Origin: Lachnospiraceae bacterium
Lineage (GTDB): Bacteria > Bacillota > Clostridia > Lachnospirales > Lachnospiraceae
Length of the DNA: 64,000 nucleotides
Assembly (NCBI GenBank): GCA_015057625.1
Contig: SVDZ01000003.1
Location: 62,001-126,000 of the forward strand
Direction of reading: 5' to 3'
A program made the translations under genes and the position numbers. The notes beneath the pieces were generated by a model. The model was not told the origin of the DNA. It made no database searches and saw only the letters and a list, made by a program, of their open reading frames with translations. Positions 54,441 through 62,728 of this stretch are shown here, in pieces. Every line of letters begins with the position of its first letter. Position 1 is the stretch's first letter.

Positions 54441-57400
54441 TTATTCTCCCAATGGAATTACCGGTGACCAATCACCAAACTCCACTTTTATGTAATCCGG
54501 ATTAACCACTTTAAGAATTTCATTATAAAGGTAGTCATGTCCTTCCTGAGTAGGCATCATTGAATCCTTATATGCCTTTGACGCAATATCGTAGACAGTT
54601 AACTTTTTCTGTTTTCCATAAACTACATTACCGTTCTTATCTTTATAGTATGGACGAACTGTAATGCCGCACTGGAAGAAAGCTTTTCTATTCTGATTGC
54701 GAGACACAAATTTCATAGTCATGGCATATATATTTTTATTTGGTTCTGTTGCAACCAATCCCTTTTCTGAAGCTGCATAAGCATAGGCAATAGGATTATT
54801 CTTTCCATTTTTAATATTTGTCCAATCAAGTGTCATATCTCCTTCCGGCTTGTAAGGATCATCCAAATCAATAGAATAAATTAATCCCACTTCTGTAATG
54901 TCATCATTTTTATTATCCAATGTATATACTGTACGGAAGCCTTCACTTCTGTAATTAATCTGACATCCATTAATTTCTATAGTTGCAGGTCTTGTAATCT
55001 CAAGAGTAAAATCATCTGCAACCCATCCAAGATAATTTTCTCCACCTTCAAGAGCTACTTTTGTATAGTATGTTCCCGGCTCAGATGGTTCTCCACCTTC
55101 AAATGCTGCTCCATCTTCTTCGTTTGTCTTATTGGCAAACATACTGTCTTTGTAATATACAACTGTAACGTCCTTATCAGCTTCCCCCTCAATTTTTACA
55201 GGGTTAAGACCGTGACGATCTCCGTCATATTTTACTGATACACTATTCACTTCAACACTTGACTGAGCTTTAGTAATTGTCAATTTAGCTGGCTTATCAC
55301 ATACTTTTTCTTTATAAAGCCCATTATCACAATATTTTATTATTACATAATAGGTTCCTGCATTAACCGGCGCTCCATCCAAAGCTTCACTACACTCTGG
55401 ATCTGTATAATAAGATATTTCATCATTATTAAGTATTACTCTGTTAAAGTTACAAACATAGTAATTTGTATAAGGAATTGGTTTTCCGGTATATGTTTCT
55501 ACCTGATCATTTGCATATATATATGCATCTCCTTTTTCAATTACAACAACTGCTTCATCAGATGCTGCTGCGTAATTTCCCTTTGCTTCAATACTTACAA
55601 CAACATAATATGTTCCAGGGTAAACAGGCTTTCCTAACTTGCACAAGTCAGTATGTTCAGGATCATTATAAAAATTAACTGAAACTTTTCCTGTAGGTTG
55701 GCATTCTATAGGCTGTCCATTATTAGTCAATCCACTTATAGAATAATTTGTATAATTAATTGGATTATTTGTAAATTTATAATTCTGATCATTTGCAATT
55801 ACATTTGGTTTAACCGGTTTGATAGTGAACAATGTACTATCTGAAACTCCATTATAATTATCAGTCTCAGGAATAGTAACTCTTACAGTATAATCCCTTG
55901 CGTCGATAGGTTGAGTTTTATAAATACAATTTGAATCAAAGAAATACTCAACAACTGGATTACATTCATATTCTTGACCTGTAATCGGATCTATAACACT
56001 AAACTGATCAAATGACGGACTGCTACCTGTGTAATCAAACTCAACCCCACTCTCAAGATTAAGGATAGGTGTTGCCTTTTCAATAGTAATTGTAATTACT
56101 TTTTCGCCTGCTTTGTAATATTTATCCTCAGCAGTTGTAACTTTACCATAGTATGTTCCTGCATTTACAGGTGCTTCAATTTCTTTTGTGCACTCTGCAT
56201 CACTGTAGAATGCAAATGTTCCTGGGTCTGTTGGTAAATTATCTTTTACATTACCAGTAACAGTAAAGTCAGGTACCTGAACTGCTTCTGCATTGTAAAC
56301 TGTATTAATATCCGAAAGATTAATAATTGGTGTTGCTTTCTGCAATCTGACATTTTTAACCTTTGAGTTTCCAATTGATCCACCGGCAAACATTCCACCT
56401 TCTAATGCATCAATTTCATAATATACAAGCCATTTATCACTATTTCCAACCTTTGGCCCGCCAGAAACTGTATAATCTACACCTTCAACGGCAATTCTTC
56501 CCATATATTCTACAATAAGATTTATCTCATCTACTGTTCTATAATTACCACTATATTCAGAATCTGTTGAAACATTAATACCATAACCATTTGTCCTATC
56601 TAATATATTATCTGAAATAGTTGGTTTGAAAACATATGTTTCTTTATCTTTTGAAATTTCGCTATTTGCGGCAAAAACTTCTGAAAGATTATTGTATAAA
56701 ACGTCTCCCTCAGGGTTTTCAACTGTTCCACCTGCAACAGCTACCCATTTACCATCTCTGTTATTAATATAATTTACCAAATCAGCTTTAACGTTTTTTG
56801 GAATAATCAAAATACCGTATGTATCATCTGTAGCAAATGAACTGTACTGCATTCCTTCTTTTTCCCAATTGATATATGTTGCATCAAGTTCTTTAAGTTT
56901 TCTACAGTAAGCAAACATTCCTGAAACACTTGTTGCATTAATGATATTTGAACCTTTGAAGTTAACAGATTCTAATTTGCTACAACTTCTAAAAGAATCT
57001 CCGAAATTAACGTCTCCTGTTATTTCCGCATTTGAAAAATTAACATATTTTAATCCATCAGAAAATCTAAATGCGCTACCAAAATTTACGTTATTTGCTT
57101 TTAATCCTGATAAATCTACTGATACCAATTTATCAATATCATAGAAAGAAAAAGAAAAATCAACTTTATCTCCCTGATTTAAAGTATGTCCTGAAAAATC
57201 TATCATTTCACATGATCCACAACCATAAAGCATCTGGTTAAAACTTGTTACATTTGAAAAATCCAGACCTCTAAAATCAAAATAGTCTGTGTTATCAGCA
57301 TCCTGGCTCACAATATTCTTAAGACTAGCACAAGAAAAAAAGGCACTCTTCATAGTTGTTACCCCTGACCAATCAGTTCCTGTAAGAATTACTGTTTTTA

Positions 57401-57803
57401 ACTTCTTACAAGTTGATAACAAATTGCCCATACTTCCTTTAAACTTTACATTTGAAAAATCAGCATATCCAAGATTTTTTAGTTCTCTGAACAAACCACC
57501 ATTTGTTAAATTAATAGTAACATTGCTATCCACTTTTATCGATGTAATCTGGTCAGCATAATTGCTTTTCCATTCATCATTTACTGCATCATTCGTAATT
57601 GTTCCGTTTTGATTACCTTCCAGTGGGCTAAATGTAAGTTCCCCATCTTTTAGTGTCCACTGGTACTCTTCCCCGACACCACTTACAATTGTTGTCTCTT
57701 CAGCTTTTGCATACTGAATTCCCCCAAAGTTAATTGAGGTTGCAAGTAGCATTACTGACAATCCAACTGAAATTGCTTTTTTGCATACGTTTTGCATTCT
57801 CAT
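54441..57803 (-). CDS. Large secreted BspA-like surface protein with MBG-type repeats
   Basis: An exported protein of 1120 residues. The signal peptide (about 1-35) ends near IQYAKAEE. Residues of about 90-340 are BspA/DUF285-like leucine-rich repeats (LKTVILTGTDWSGVTTMKSAF, LESVNFKGSNIINATSVSGMF). From about 470 to 1000 come five or six Ig/MBG-type units of about 85-95 residues with YYTDPEC or FYSDAEC and (P/K)GTYY(V/T/G)K(V/I) segments. No LPXTG or other anchor is seen. Proteins of this kind bind host or plant matrix components or other cells. GAGAGG lies 8 nt before the ATG at 57803; the longer open frame (33 codons) is rejected. Confidence 0.87.
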   Translation of the reverse strand: MRMQNVCKKAISVGLSVMLLATSINFGGIQYAKAEETTIVSGVGEEYQWTLKDGELTFSPLEGNQNGTITNDAVNDEWKSNYADQITSIKVDSNVTINLTNGGLFRELKNLGYADFSNVKFKGSMGNLLSTCKKLKTVILTGTDWSGVTTMKSAFFSCASLKNIVSQDADNTDYFDFRGLDFSNVTSFNQMLYGCGSCEMIDFSGHTLNQGDKVDFSFSFYDIDKLVSVDLSGLKANNVNFGSAFRFSDGLKYVNFSNAEITGDVNFGDSFRSCSKLESVNFKGSNIINATSVSGMFAYCRKLKELDATYINWEKEGMQYSSFATDDTYGILIIPKNVKADLVNYINNRDGKWVAVAGGTVENPEGDVLYNNLSEVFAANSEISKDKETYVFKPTISDNILDRTNGYGINVSTDSEYSGNYRTVDEINLIVEYMGRIAVEGVDYTVSGGPKVGNSDKWLVYYEIDALEGGMFAGGSIGNSKVKNVRLQKATPIINLSDINTVYNAEAVQVPDFTVTGNVKDNLPTDPGTFAFYSDAECTKEIEAPVNAGTYYGKVTTAEDKYYKAGEKVITITIEKATPILNLESGVEFDYTGSSPSFDQFSVIDPITGQEYECNPVVEYFFDSNCIYKTQPIDARDYTVRVTIPETDNYNGVSDSTLFTIKPVKPNVIANDQNYKFTNNPINYTNYSISGLTNNGQPIECQPTGKVSVNFYNDPEHTDLCKLGKPVYPGTYYVVVSIEAKGNYAAASDEAVVVIEKGDAYIYANDQVETYTGKPIPYTNYYVCNFNRVILNNDEISYYTDPECSEALDGAPVNAGTYYVIIKYCDNGLYKEKVCDKPAKLTITKAQSSVEVNSVSVKYDGDRHGLNPVKIEGEADKDVTVVYYKDSMFANKTNEEDGAAFEGGEPSEPGTYYTKVALEGGENYLGWVADDFTLEITRPATIEINGCQINYRSEGFRTVYTLDNKNDDITEVGLIYSIDLDDPYKPEGDMTLDWTNIKNGKNNPIAYAYAASEKGLVATEPNKNIYAMTMKFVSRNQNRKAFFQCGITVRPYYKDKNGNVVYGKQKKLTVYDIASKAYKDSMMPTQEGHDYLYNEILKVVNPDYIKVEFGDWSPVIPLGE

Positions 57804-57978
57804 TTTAATACCTCTCTTCATAATAATTATTTGTTTGTTATTATATTCACAAACATTTCCCATTTTATTACTCTCAACTATGCAATTCAACAATTTTTGC
57901 ATTAATTTTGCATTCTTAATTATTTCTTAATTATTTGAGATTTTACCCTGTATTATTCCGCCAAATGTCTATGTTCTG

Positions 57979-58007
57979 TTGACTTTTTCTTTACACGGGA
58001 ATATCAT
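57979..58007 (+). promoter_or_regulatory. Sigma-A-type promoter of the aminotransferase gene
   Basis: TTGACT, 17-nt spacer, TATCAT, about 100 nt before the aminotransferase ATG. Spacing is ideal and the -35 matches 5 of 6. Confidence 0.7.
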
Positions 58008-58049
58008 TATCTATAGGTTTTATTTCATTAGAAGAAATAAATTGGACTA

Positions 58050-58076
58050 GAATTGAATTTGACTCAAATCGAATTC
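58050..58076. promoter_or_regulatory. 27-nt palindrome in the aminotransferase leader, candidate operator
   Basis: GAATT-GA-ATTTGA, central C, TCAAAT-CG-AATTC: 11 of 13 pairs match around the centre at 58063. It lies 43 nt past the -10 and 31 nt before the start codon, a position suited to a repressor. Confidence 0.45.
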
Positions 58077-58107
58077 AACTAATAGAAGAAAAGGATAGGT
58101 GAGATAA

Positions 58108-59325
58108 ATGAGAACATTCGAAAAATCATCAAAACTTGACAATGTCTGCTACGATATCAGAGGGCCTGTTATGGATGAGGCTGACAGAATGATTGCTGCA
58201 GGTGAGCGTATCGTAAAGCTCAACATTGGAAACCCTGCTCCTTTTGGATTCAGAGCTCCTGACGCAGTTATCGATACAATGTCAAATAACCTCACATTGA
58301 CTGAGGGTTATTCTGATTCTAAAGGACTCTTCTCTGCAAGAGAAGCTATCGTCAAGTATTGTAAGTTAAAAAATATACCAAACGTAACAGTTGATGATGT
58401 ATATACAGGAAATGGAGCCAGTGAGCTCATCACCATGTCTATGCAAGGACTTTTAAATAACGGCGACGAAGTATTAGTTCCTGCCCCGGATTATCCGCTT
58501 TGGACAGCTTCAGTTACTTTGGCAGGCGGTACAGCCGTTCATTATATCTGTGATGAACAATCTGAATGGAATCCTGACATTGAAGATATAAGAAGTAAAA
58601 TAACAGATAAGACAAAGGGAATTGTAGTTATCAATCCAAACAACCCTACAGGCGCCCTTTATCCTAGAGAGATTCTTGAGCAGATTGTAGACCTTGCCAG
58701 AGAACATGAACTTATTTTATTTGCTGACGAAATTTACGACAGACTCGTCATGGATGGGCACGAGCATATCGCTCTTGCTTCATTAGCACCTGACTTACTC
58801 ACTGTTTCATTTAACGGTTTGTCTAAGTCACATCTCATTGCCGGATACAGATGCGGTTGGATGTGCCTTGCAGGAGATAAATCAAAAGCTAAAGGATATG
58901 TTGAAGGTCTCAAGCTTTTATCATCTATGAGACTTTGTTCAAACGTTCCTGCACAGTCGTTGATTCCTGCAGCATTAGATAATCTTGAAGATACAAAGAA
59001 ACTCTTAGTTCCGGGCGGAAGAGTTTACGAGCAGCGTAATTACGTTGTTGATGCCATTGCAGATATTCCGGGACTCTCAGTAGTAAAACCAAAGGCAGCA
59101 TTCTACTGCTTCCCTAAAATTGATATTAAAAAATTCAACATCACAGACGATGAACAGTTTGCCCTTGATTTCCTCAAAGAGAAACATATTCTCTTTACTC
59201 ACGGAAAAGGTTTCCACTGGGATGAACCTGATCATTTCAGAATTGTTTATCTTCCATGCGTTGATGATTTAAAAATTGCAATGGAAGCTATGAAAGATTT
59301 CATGGCTACATATAAACAGGCATAA
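58108..59325 (+). CDS. alaA: AlaA-like pyridoxal-phosphate aminotransferase
   Basis: A 405-residue class I/II aminotransferase most like the AlaA branch, which makes alanine from pyruvate and glutamate. Marks are LNIGNPAPFGFRAP (38-51), the GNGASELI cofactor loop, INPNNPTGALYP, FADEIYDRLV, and the PLP lysine in SFNGLSKSHLIAGYRCGW. Length is normal. A ribosome site (AGGTGAG) precedes the ATG. It has its own promoter, a palindrome in the leader and a terminator. The branch is recognised by pattern; other keto-acid substrates are possible. Confidence 0.85.
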   Translation: MRTFEKSSKLDNVCYDIRGPVMDEADRMIAAGERIVKLNIGNPAPFGFRAPDAVIDTMSNNLTLTEGYSDSKGLFSAREAIVKYCKLKNIPNVTVDDVYTGNGASELITMSMQGLLNNGDEVLVPAPDYPLWTASVTLAGGTAVHYICDEQSEWNPDIEDIRSKITDKTKGIVVINPNNPTGALYPREILEQIVDLAREHELILFADEIYDRLVMDGHEHIALASLAPDLLTVSFNGLSKSHLIAGYRCGWMCLAGDKSKAKGYVEGLKLLSSMRLCSNVPAQSLIPAALDNLEDTKKLLVPGGRVYEQRNYVVDAIADIPGLSVVKPKAAFYCFPKIDIKKFNITDDEQFALDFLKEKHILFTHGKGFHWDEPDHFRIVYLPCVDDLKIAMEAMKDFMATYKQA

Positions 59326-59388
59326 TATCATAATTATATTATCTGATTGTAACTCACAACATTTTACAATCAAGTATACTGACATAAC

Positions 59389-59434
59389 AAAACAGACTGC
59401 ATACCAGCTATAAACTGATATACAGTCTGTTTTT
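59389..59434. terminator. Bidirectional terminator between alaA-like gene and surface-protein gene
   Basis: AAAACAGACTG and CAGTCTGTTTT form the base of a longer imperfect stem around TATAAA. The T-run faces right, and the A-run gives a T-run for leftward transcripts. A near-identical copy is at 62649-62694. Confidence 0.88.
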
Positions 59435-60740
59435 ATTTTATTGAAACAAACTTAAATCTATTTCATTTTTAGTACATTATATGATATAATGTCCAACCAA
59501 TAGTAAAGTGTAATTCATCTGAAAGTGATCGATATTCACCATTTTCATCAGCGATGAATACTTCTGCATTGTAATATCCTTCAATTCTAGGTGCTCCACT
59601 TTCTGTTTTTGGGAAATCAAATTCATCAACTACTTCTATTGGCTTAAGTAAGTCTTCTGGGTCTGTAACGAATACCGGCATAGCAAATCTATGATATACC
59701 ACTTTTAATTCACTCAAATTGTAACCTGCAAGTTCTTCTATCTGTCCTAACTCTTCCTCATCAATTTCATCAGTATAATCTCTAACAGGTTCCCATGGAT
59801 CATTATATCCTGTGTAACCTTTAAACGAATAGAAGTTCCAAGGTTCTGAAATTTCGTAATCATAATCATCTATGATTGTTAATACTGCTGACTTGTCAGA
59901 CACCCAATTATAATGAGTTGATGCACTAACAATAACTTTTGTATAGTATGTTCCAGGTTCTGATGGTGCTCCACCTGCATATGACGCTCCATCTACCTCT
60001 GATGTAAGCTGTGTAAATTCAGGATCAACATAGTATAAAACTCTTTTTTGCTGTCCTTCATCTCCCAAAGAAACTGTGTACACTAAGTCATGCTGTTCTC
60101 CATCATAGTCCACGTATGTATTCTCAGCTTCAATTACAGGATAAGCTTTTCTTATTTCGAATTCTTTATAATCTGACCAATCTGTTTCTGTATAGTTTGG
60201 TTCATCTCCTAAGAAACGAACTCTATAGTAATACATATCTACTTCTGTTGGTGCTCCGTCAAGCTTAACCATTACACCGTCTACTGATTGATAGTATTCA
60301 ACTTCAACGTTTGGATTTGACATGCAACCATTCTTCGCATGAATAACTGTATAATCTCTTCCATTTCTAGCATTTTTAGGAGTTCCATCCCATCTATAGT
60401 ATGTATCTTTAACTACTACTTCAGGTGTGTATGGCTTAACTACCATCGTTCTAACTATTTTATCTGATTCCTGATAGTTTCCTTTAACACGAACAAATAT
60501 TCTTACATAGTATGTTCCTACGTTTTTAGGAACACTTACCGACTCAGTACACTCTGGATCTGAGAAGTATCTGATATCAATATTTCCTGTTGGTCCCTCA
60601 TCTACAGGATTTCCCTCTGCATCTAAGACTCCTGTAACTGTATAGTTAGTATAAGAAACCTTCTGTGCTGAATATACGTATTCCTGATCTTCTGCAACGA
60701 GAGTTGGTTTTGCTCTTCTAACACCTACAAAATGAAGTGG
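59389..60740. repeat. 1.35-kb duplicated segment, copy 1
   Basis: Matches 62649-64000 with an exact offset of 3260 and no indel. By eye there are about nine substitutions, all in the first 205 bp; about 1,145 bp beyond appear identical. It covers the terminator and the 3' third of the surface-protein gene. Confidence 0.9.
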
Positions 60741-62447
60741 TAAAGTTATTTCTGCGTAATCTCCCTGTGCAAAGAACGTAACAACCGGATAGTATGTTCC
60801 GGCATCCTTAATCTCTGTTACTTCCTGAGTATATTCAGGATCGCTATATAATTTAATCTCATAATCGTCAGTATATATACGCTTCTTTGGATTTACCGGA
60901 TTCCAGAAGTTAAATCCTGTATACTCATGAACTGTTCCGTCATAATCCCAAGCCTGCCATGTTGATTTAATAATAGGCACATCGATTCTTATACAGATAA
61001 CAGCCTCATCACTAGAAAAATGACTATTGCTTGATGTAAAATTAATTTTTGCCCAGTACATTCCTTTTTCCGATGGTTTATCTATTTCGTTTGTGCATTC
61101 TGCATCACTATAATATGTTATAGTAGTAGTCCCCTTTGGATCTTCATTGGCAACATTATCAATAATTTCATATGTTGGATCTTCAATTGGCTCCCCATCA
61201 TATCTATATCCTGCATCTGTAGCATTAATAGTTACTGTAGCCGGTTTATACTTAATTCTTCTTCTATCAATTAGTGATGTTGATTTGAACATTCCATTTT
61301 CAGTAGCATATACGTTTAAGGTCTGATATTCTTTACTATTTGTGTCAACAAGTTCAACAGTGTAATCCACTCCCTCAACTGCTGTCTTTCCATTAAATGT
61401 AATGCTAAGCTTCATAGCTTCATCTTGCGAATAACCGGTATATTCATTAAGAGAAACAACATCTACCACTTCACTTTTATTAATTTGTGGGCAAAATACA
61501 TATGTTACTGCTTCATTAGCTGAATCATTATAATCTTTGATACTCTGAGCATCTGTAAATTTAACATATGAACCATCTTCATCTATAACCGCCCAGTTAC
61601 CATAACTTTTTGAATTTTTGATATCAGTAAAATTCACAAGTTTACTTGTTGTGTTAGTCTTTGGTGCTTTAATTTCAAAAAGATGTGATGCACTACTCAT
61701 ACCACCAATTCCATCTAACTTGTCAAAATTAAAAGATGTTAAATCCAGTCTTTTCAAGCTGTTTGCATAATAAAATGTCAAACTAGCACCGGTAACATTA
61801 CTGCAATCAAGATCTTCTAAATGAGGATTAACAAGTGATGAACAAAATACAAACATTTCACCTATACTCTTCAATGCACAATCTTCAGCAGTAATTGCCC
61901 CTTCAAAAAAAGTTTCTTTAAGCGATGAATCTCCATAGAATAATTGACCAAAAGATGTAACTTCTGTCAAATCAGCTCCTGCAAAATCGACTTCAACAAG
62001 ATTATAACAATTCATAAACGTTCTGTTCATTCCACCCTTAAAAACTGCATTTGCCAACTTAACGCTAACTAAATTACTTGTACCTTCAAACATTTTTTTA
62101 GCATTGTTAACTTTAACGCTTCCTTCAAAGCTTAGTGTTTTAATCTCGTCTTTTCTTACTTCATACCAATCAGCATTATTATCAGCTATAATTGCCTCTG
62201 TACCTTCGATAGTTGGAGCAAAAACAAGATTTCCCTCTTCATCAATCTTCCACTTATAGTTGTTTGTTACATTGCCTTTGTTATCTGTTGTATAAACAGA
62301 ATTCCAACCAAAGTTTACTTCGCCATTTTCCTGAGTAATTTCATCTGCTTTTACTGTCTGTAATGCAGGCATATTAACAGATGACGCCAACATAAATACT
62401 GACATTACGCCGGCTATTACTTTTTTACCATTGTGTAAATATCTCAT
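59469..62447 (-). CDS. Large secreted BspA-like surface protein, second copy type
   Basis: A 992-residue exported protein. The signal peptide (about 1-35, GKKVIAGVMSVFMLASSVNMPA) is followed by a BspA/DUF285-like leucine-rich region (about 90-260, LVEVDFAGADLTEVTSFGQLF). About five MBG/Ig-type units follow, with YYSDAECT, LYSDPEYT, RFRYFSDPECTES-like segments and GTYY motifs. The end has no sorting signal (WTLYHIMY). It is related to the protein at 54441 by domain order, not by close identity. The C-terminal 420 residues are almost identical to the neighbouring truncated gene. GAGAGG lies 12 nt and GGGAG 2 nt before the ATG, an unusual arrangement. Confidence 0.86.
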   Translation of the reverse strand: MRYLHNGKKVIAGVMSVFMLASSVNMPALQTVKADEITQENGEVNFGWNSVYTTDNKGNVTNNYKWKIDEEGNLVFAPTIEGTEAIIADNNADWYEVRKDEIKTLSFEGSVKVNNAKKMFEGTSNLVSVKLANAVFKGGMNRTFMNCYNLVEVDFAGADLTEVTSFGQLFYGDSSLKETFFEGAITAEDCALKSIGEMFVFCSSLVNPHLEDLDCSNVTGASLTFYYANSLKRLDLTSFNFDKLDGIGGMSSASHLFEIKAPKTNTTSKLVNFTDIKNSKSYGNWAVIDEDGSYVKFTDAQSIKDYNDSANEAVTYVFCPQINKSEVVDVVSLNEYTGYSQDEAMKLSITFNGKTAVEGVDYTVELVDTNSKEYQTLNVYATENGMFKSTSLIDRRRIKYKPATVTINATDAGYRYDGEPIEDPTYEIIDNVANEDPKGTTTITYYSDAECTNEIDKPSEKGMYWAKINFTSSNSHFSSDEAVICIRIDVPIIKSTWQAWDYDGTVHEYTGFNFWNPVNPKKRIYTDDYEIKLYSDPEYTQEVTEIKDAGTYYPVVTFFAQGDYAEITLPLHFVGVRRAKPTLVAEDQEYVYSAQKVSYTNYTVTGVLDAEGNPVDEGPTGNIDIRYFSDPECTESVSVPKNVGTYYVRIFVRVKGNYQESDKIVRTMVVKPYTPEVVVKDTYYRWDGTPKNARNGRDYTVIHAKNGCMSNPNVEVEYYQSVDGVMVKLDGAPTEVDMYYYRVRFLGDEPNYTETDWSDYKEFEIRKAYPVIEAENTYVDYDGEQHDLVYTVSLGDEGQQKRVLYYVDPEFTQLTSEVDGASYAGGAPSEPGTYYTKVIVSASTHYNWVSDKSAVLTIIDDYDYEISEPWNFYSFKGYTGYNDPWEPVRDYTDEIDEEELGQIEELAGYNLSELKVVYHRFAMPVFVTDPEDLLKPIEVVDEFDFPKTESGAPRIEGYYNAEVFIADENGEYRSLSDELHFTIGWTLYHIMY

Positions 62448-62648
62448 ACTCCCAATACCTCTCTTTCATAATTTTACACGAAGTCTATTTTAATCGTTTT
62501 TAATAGGAATTACAACAATTTTACACTGCTGTTATAAAACAACCATATTATGGTACCGATTCCATTGCAACAAACTAGAGGCTCCATTCATTTCTTAAGA
62601 TTTTCTTAATTTTTTCTTACATATCTTTTTTCCAAAAAACTACATATA
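62448..62648. other. Intergenic region upstream of the second surface-protein gene
   Basis: AT-rich, no gene. It should hold the promoter of the leftward surface-protein gene. An obvious -35/-10 pair was not resolved. Confidence 0.4.
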
Positions 62649-62694
62649 AAAACAGACTGCGTACCAGCTATAAACTGATATGCAGTCTGTTTTT
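62649..62694. terminator. Terminator of the third surface-protein gene
   Basis: Copy of the hairpin at 59389-59434 with two substitutions. The stem AAAACAGACTGC/GCAGTCTGTTTT is one pair longer than in the first copy. Confidence 0.88.
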
Positions 62695-62728
62695 ATTTTA
62701 TTGAAACAAACTTAAATCTATTTCATTT

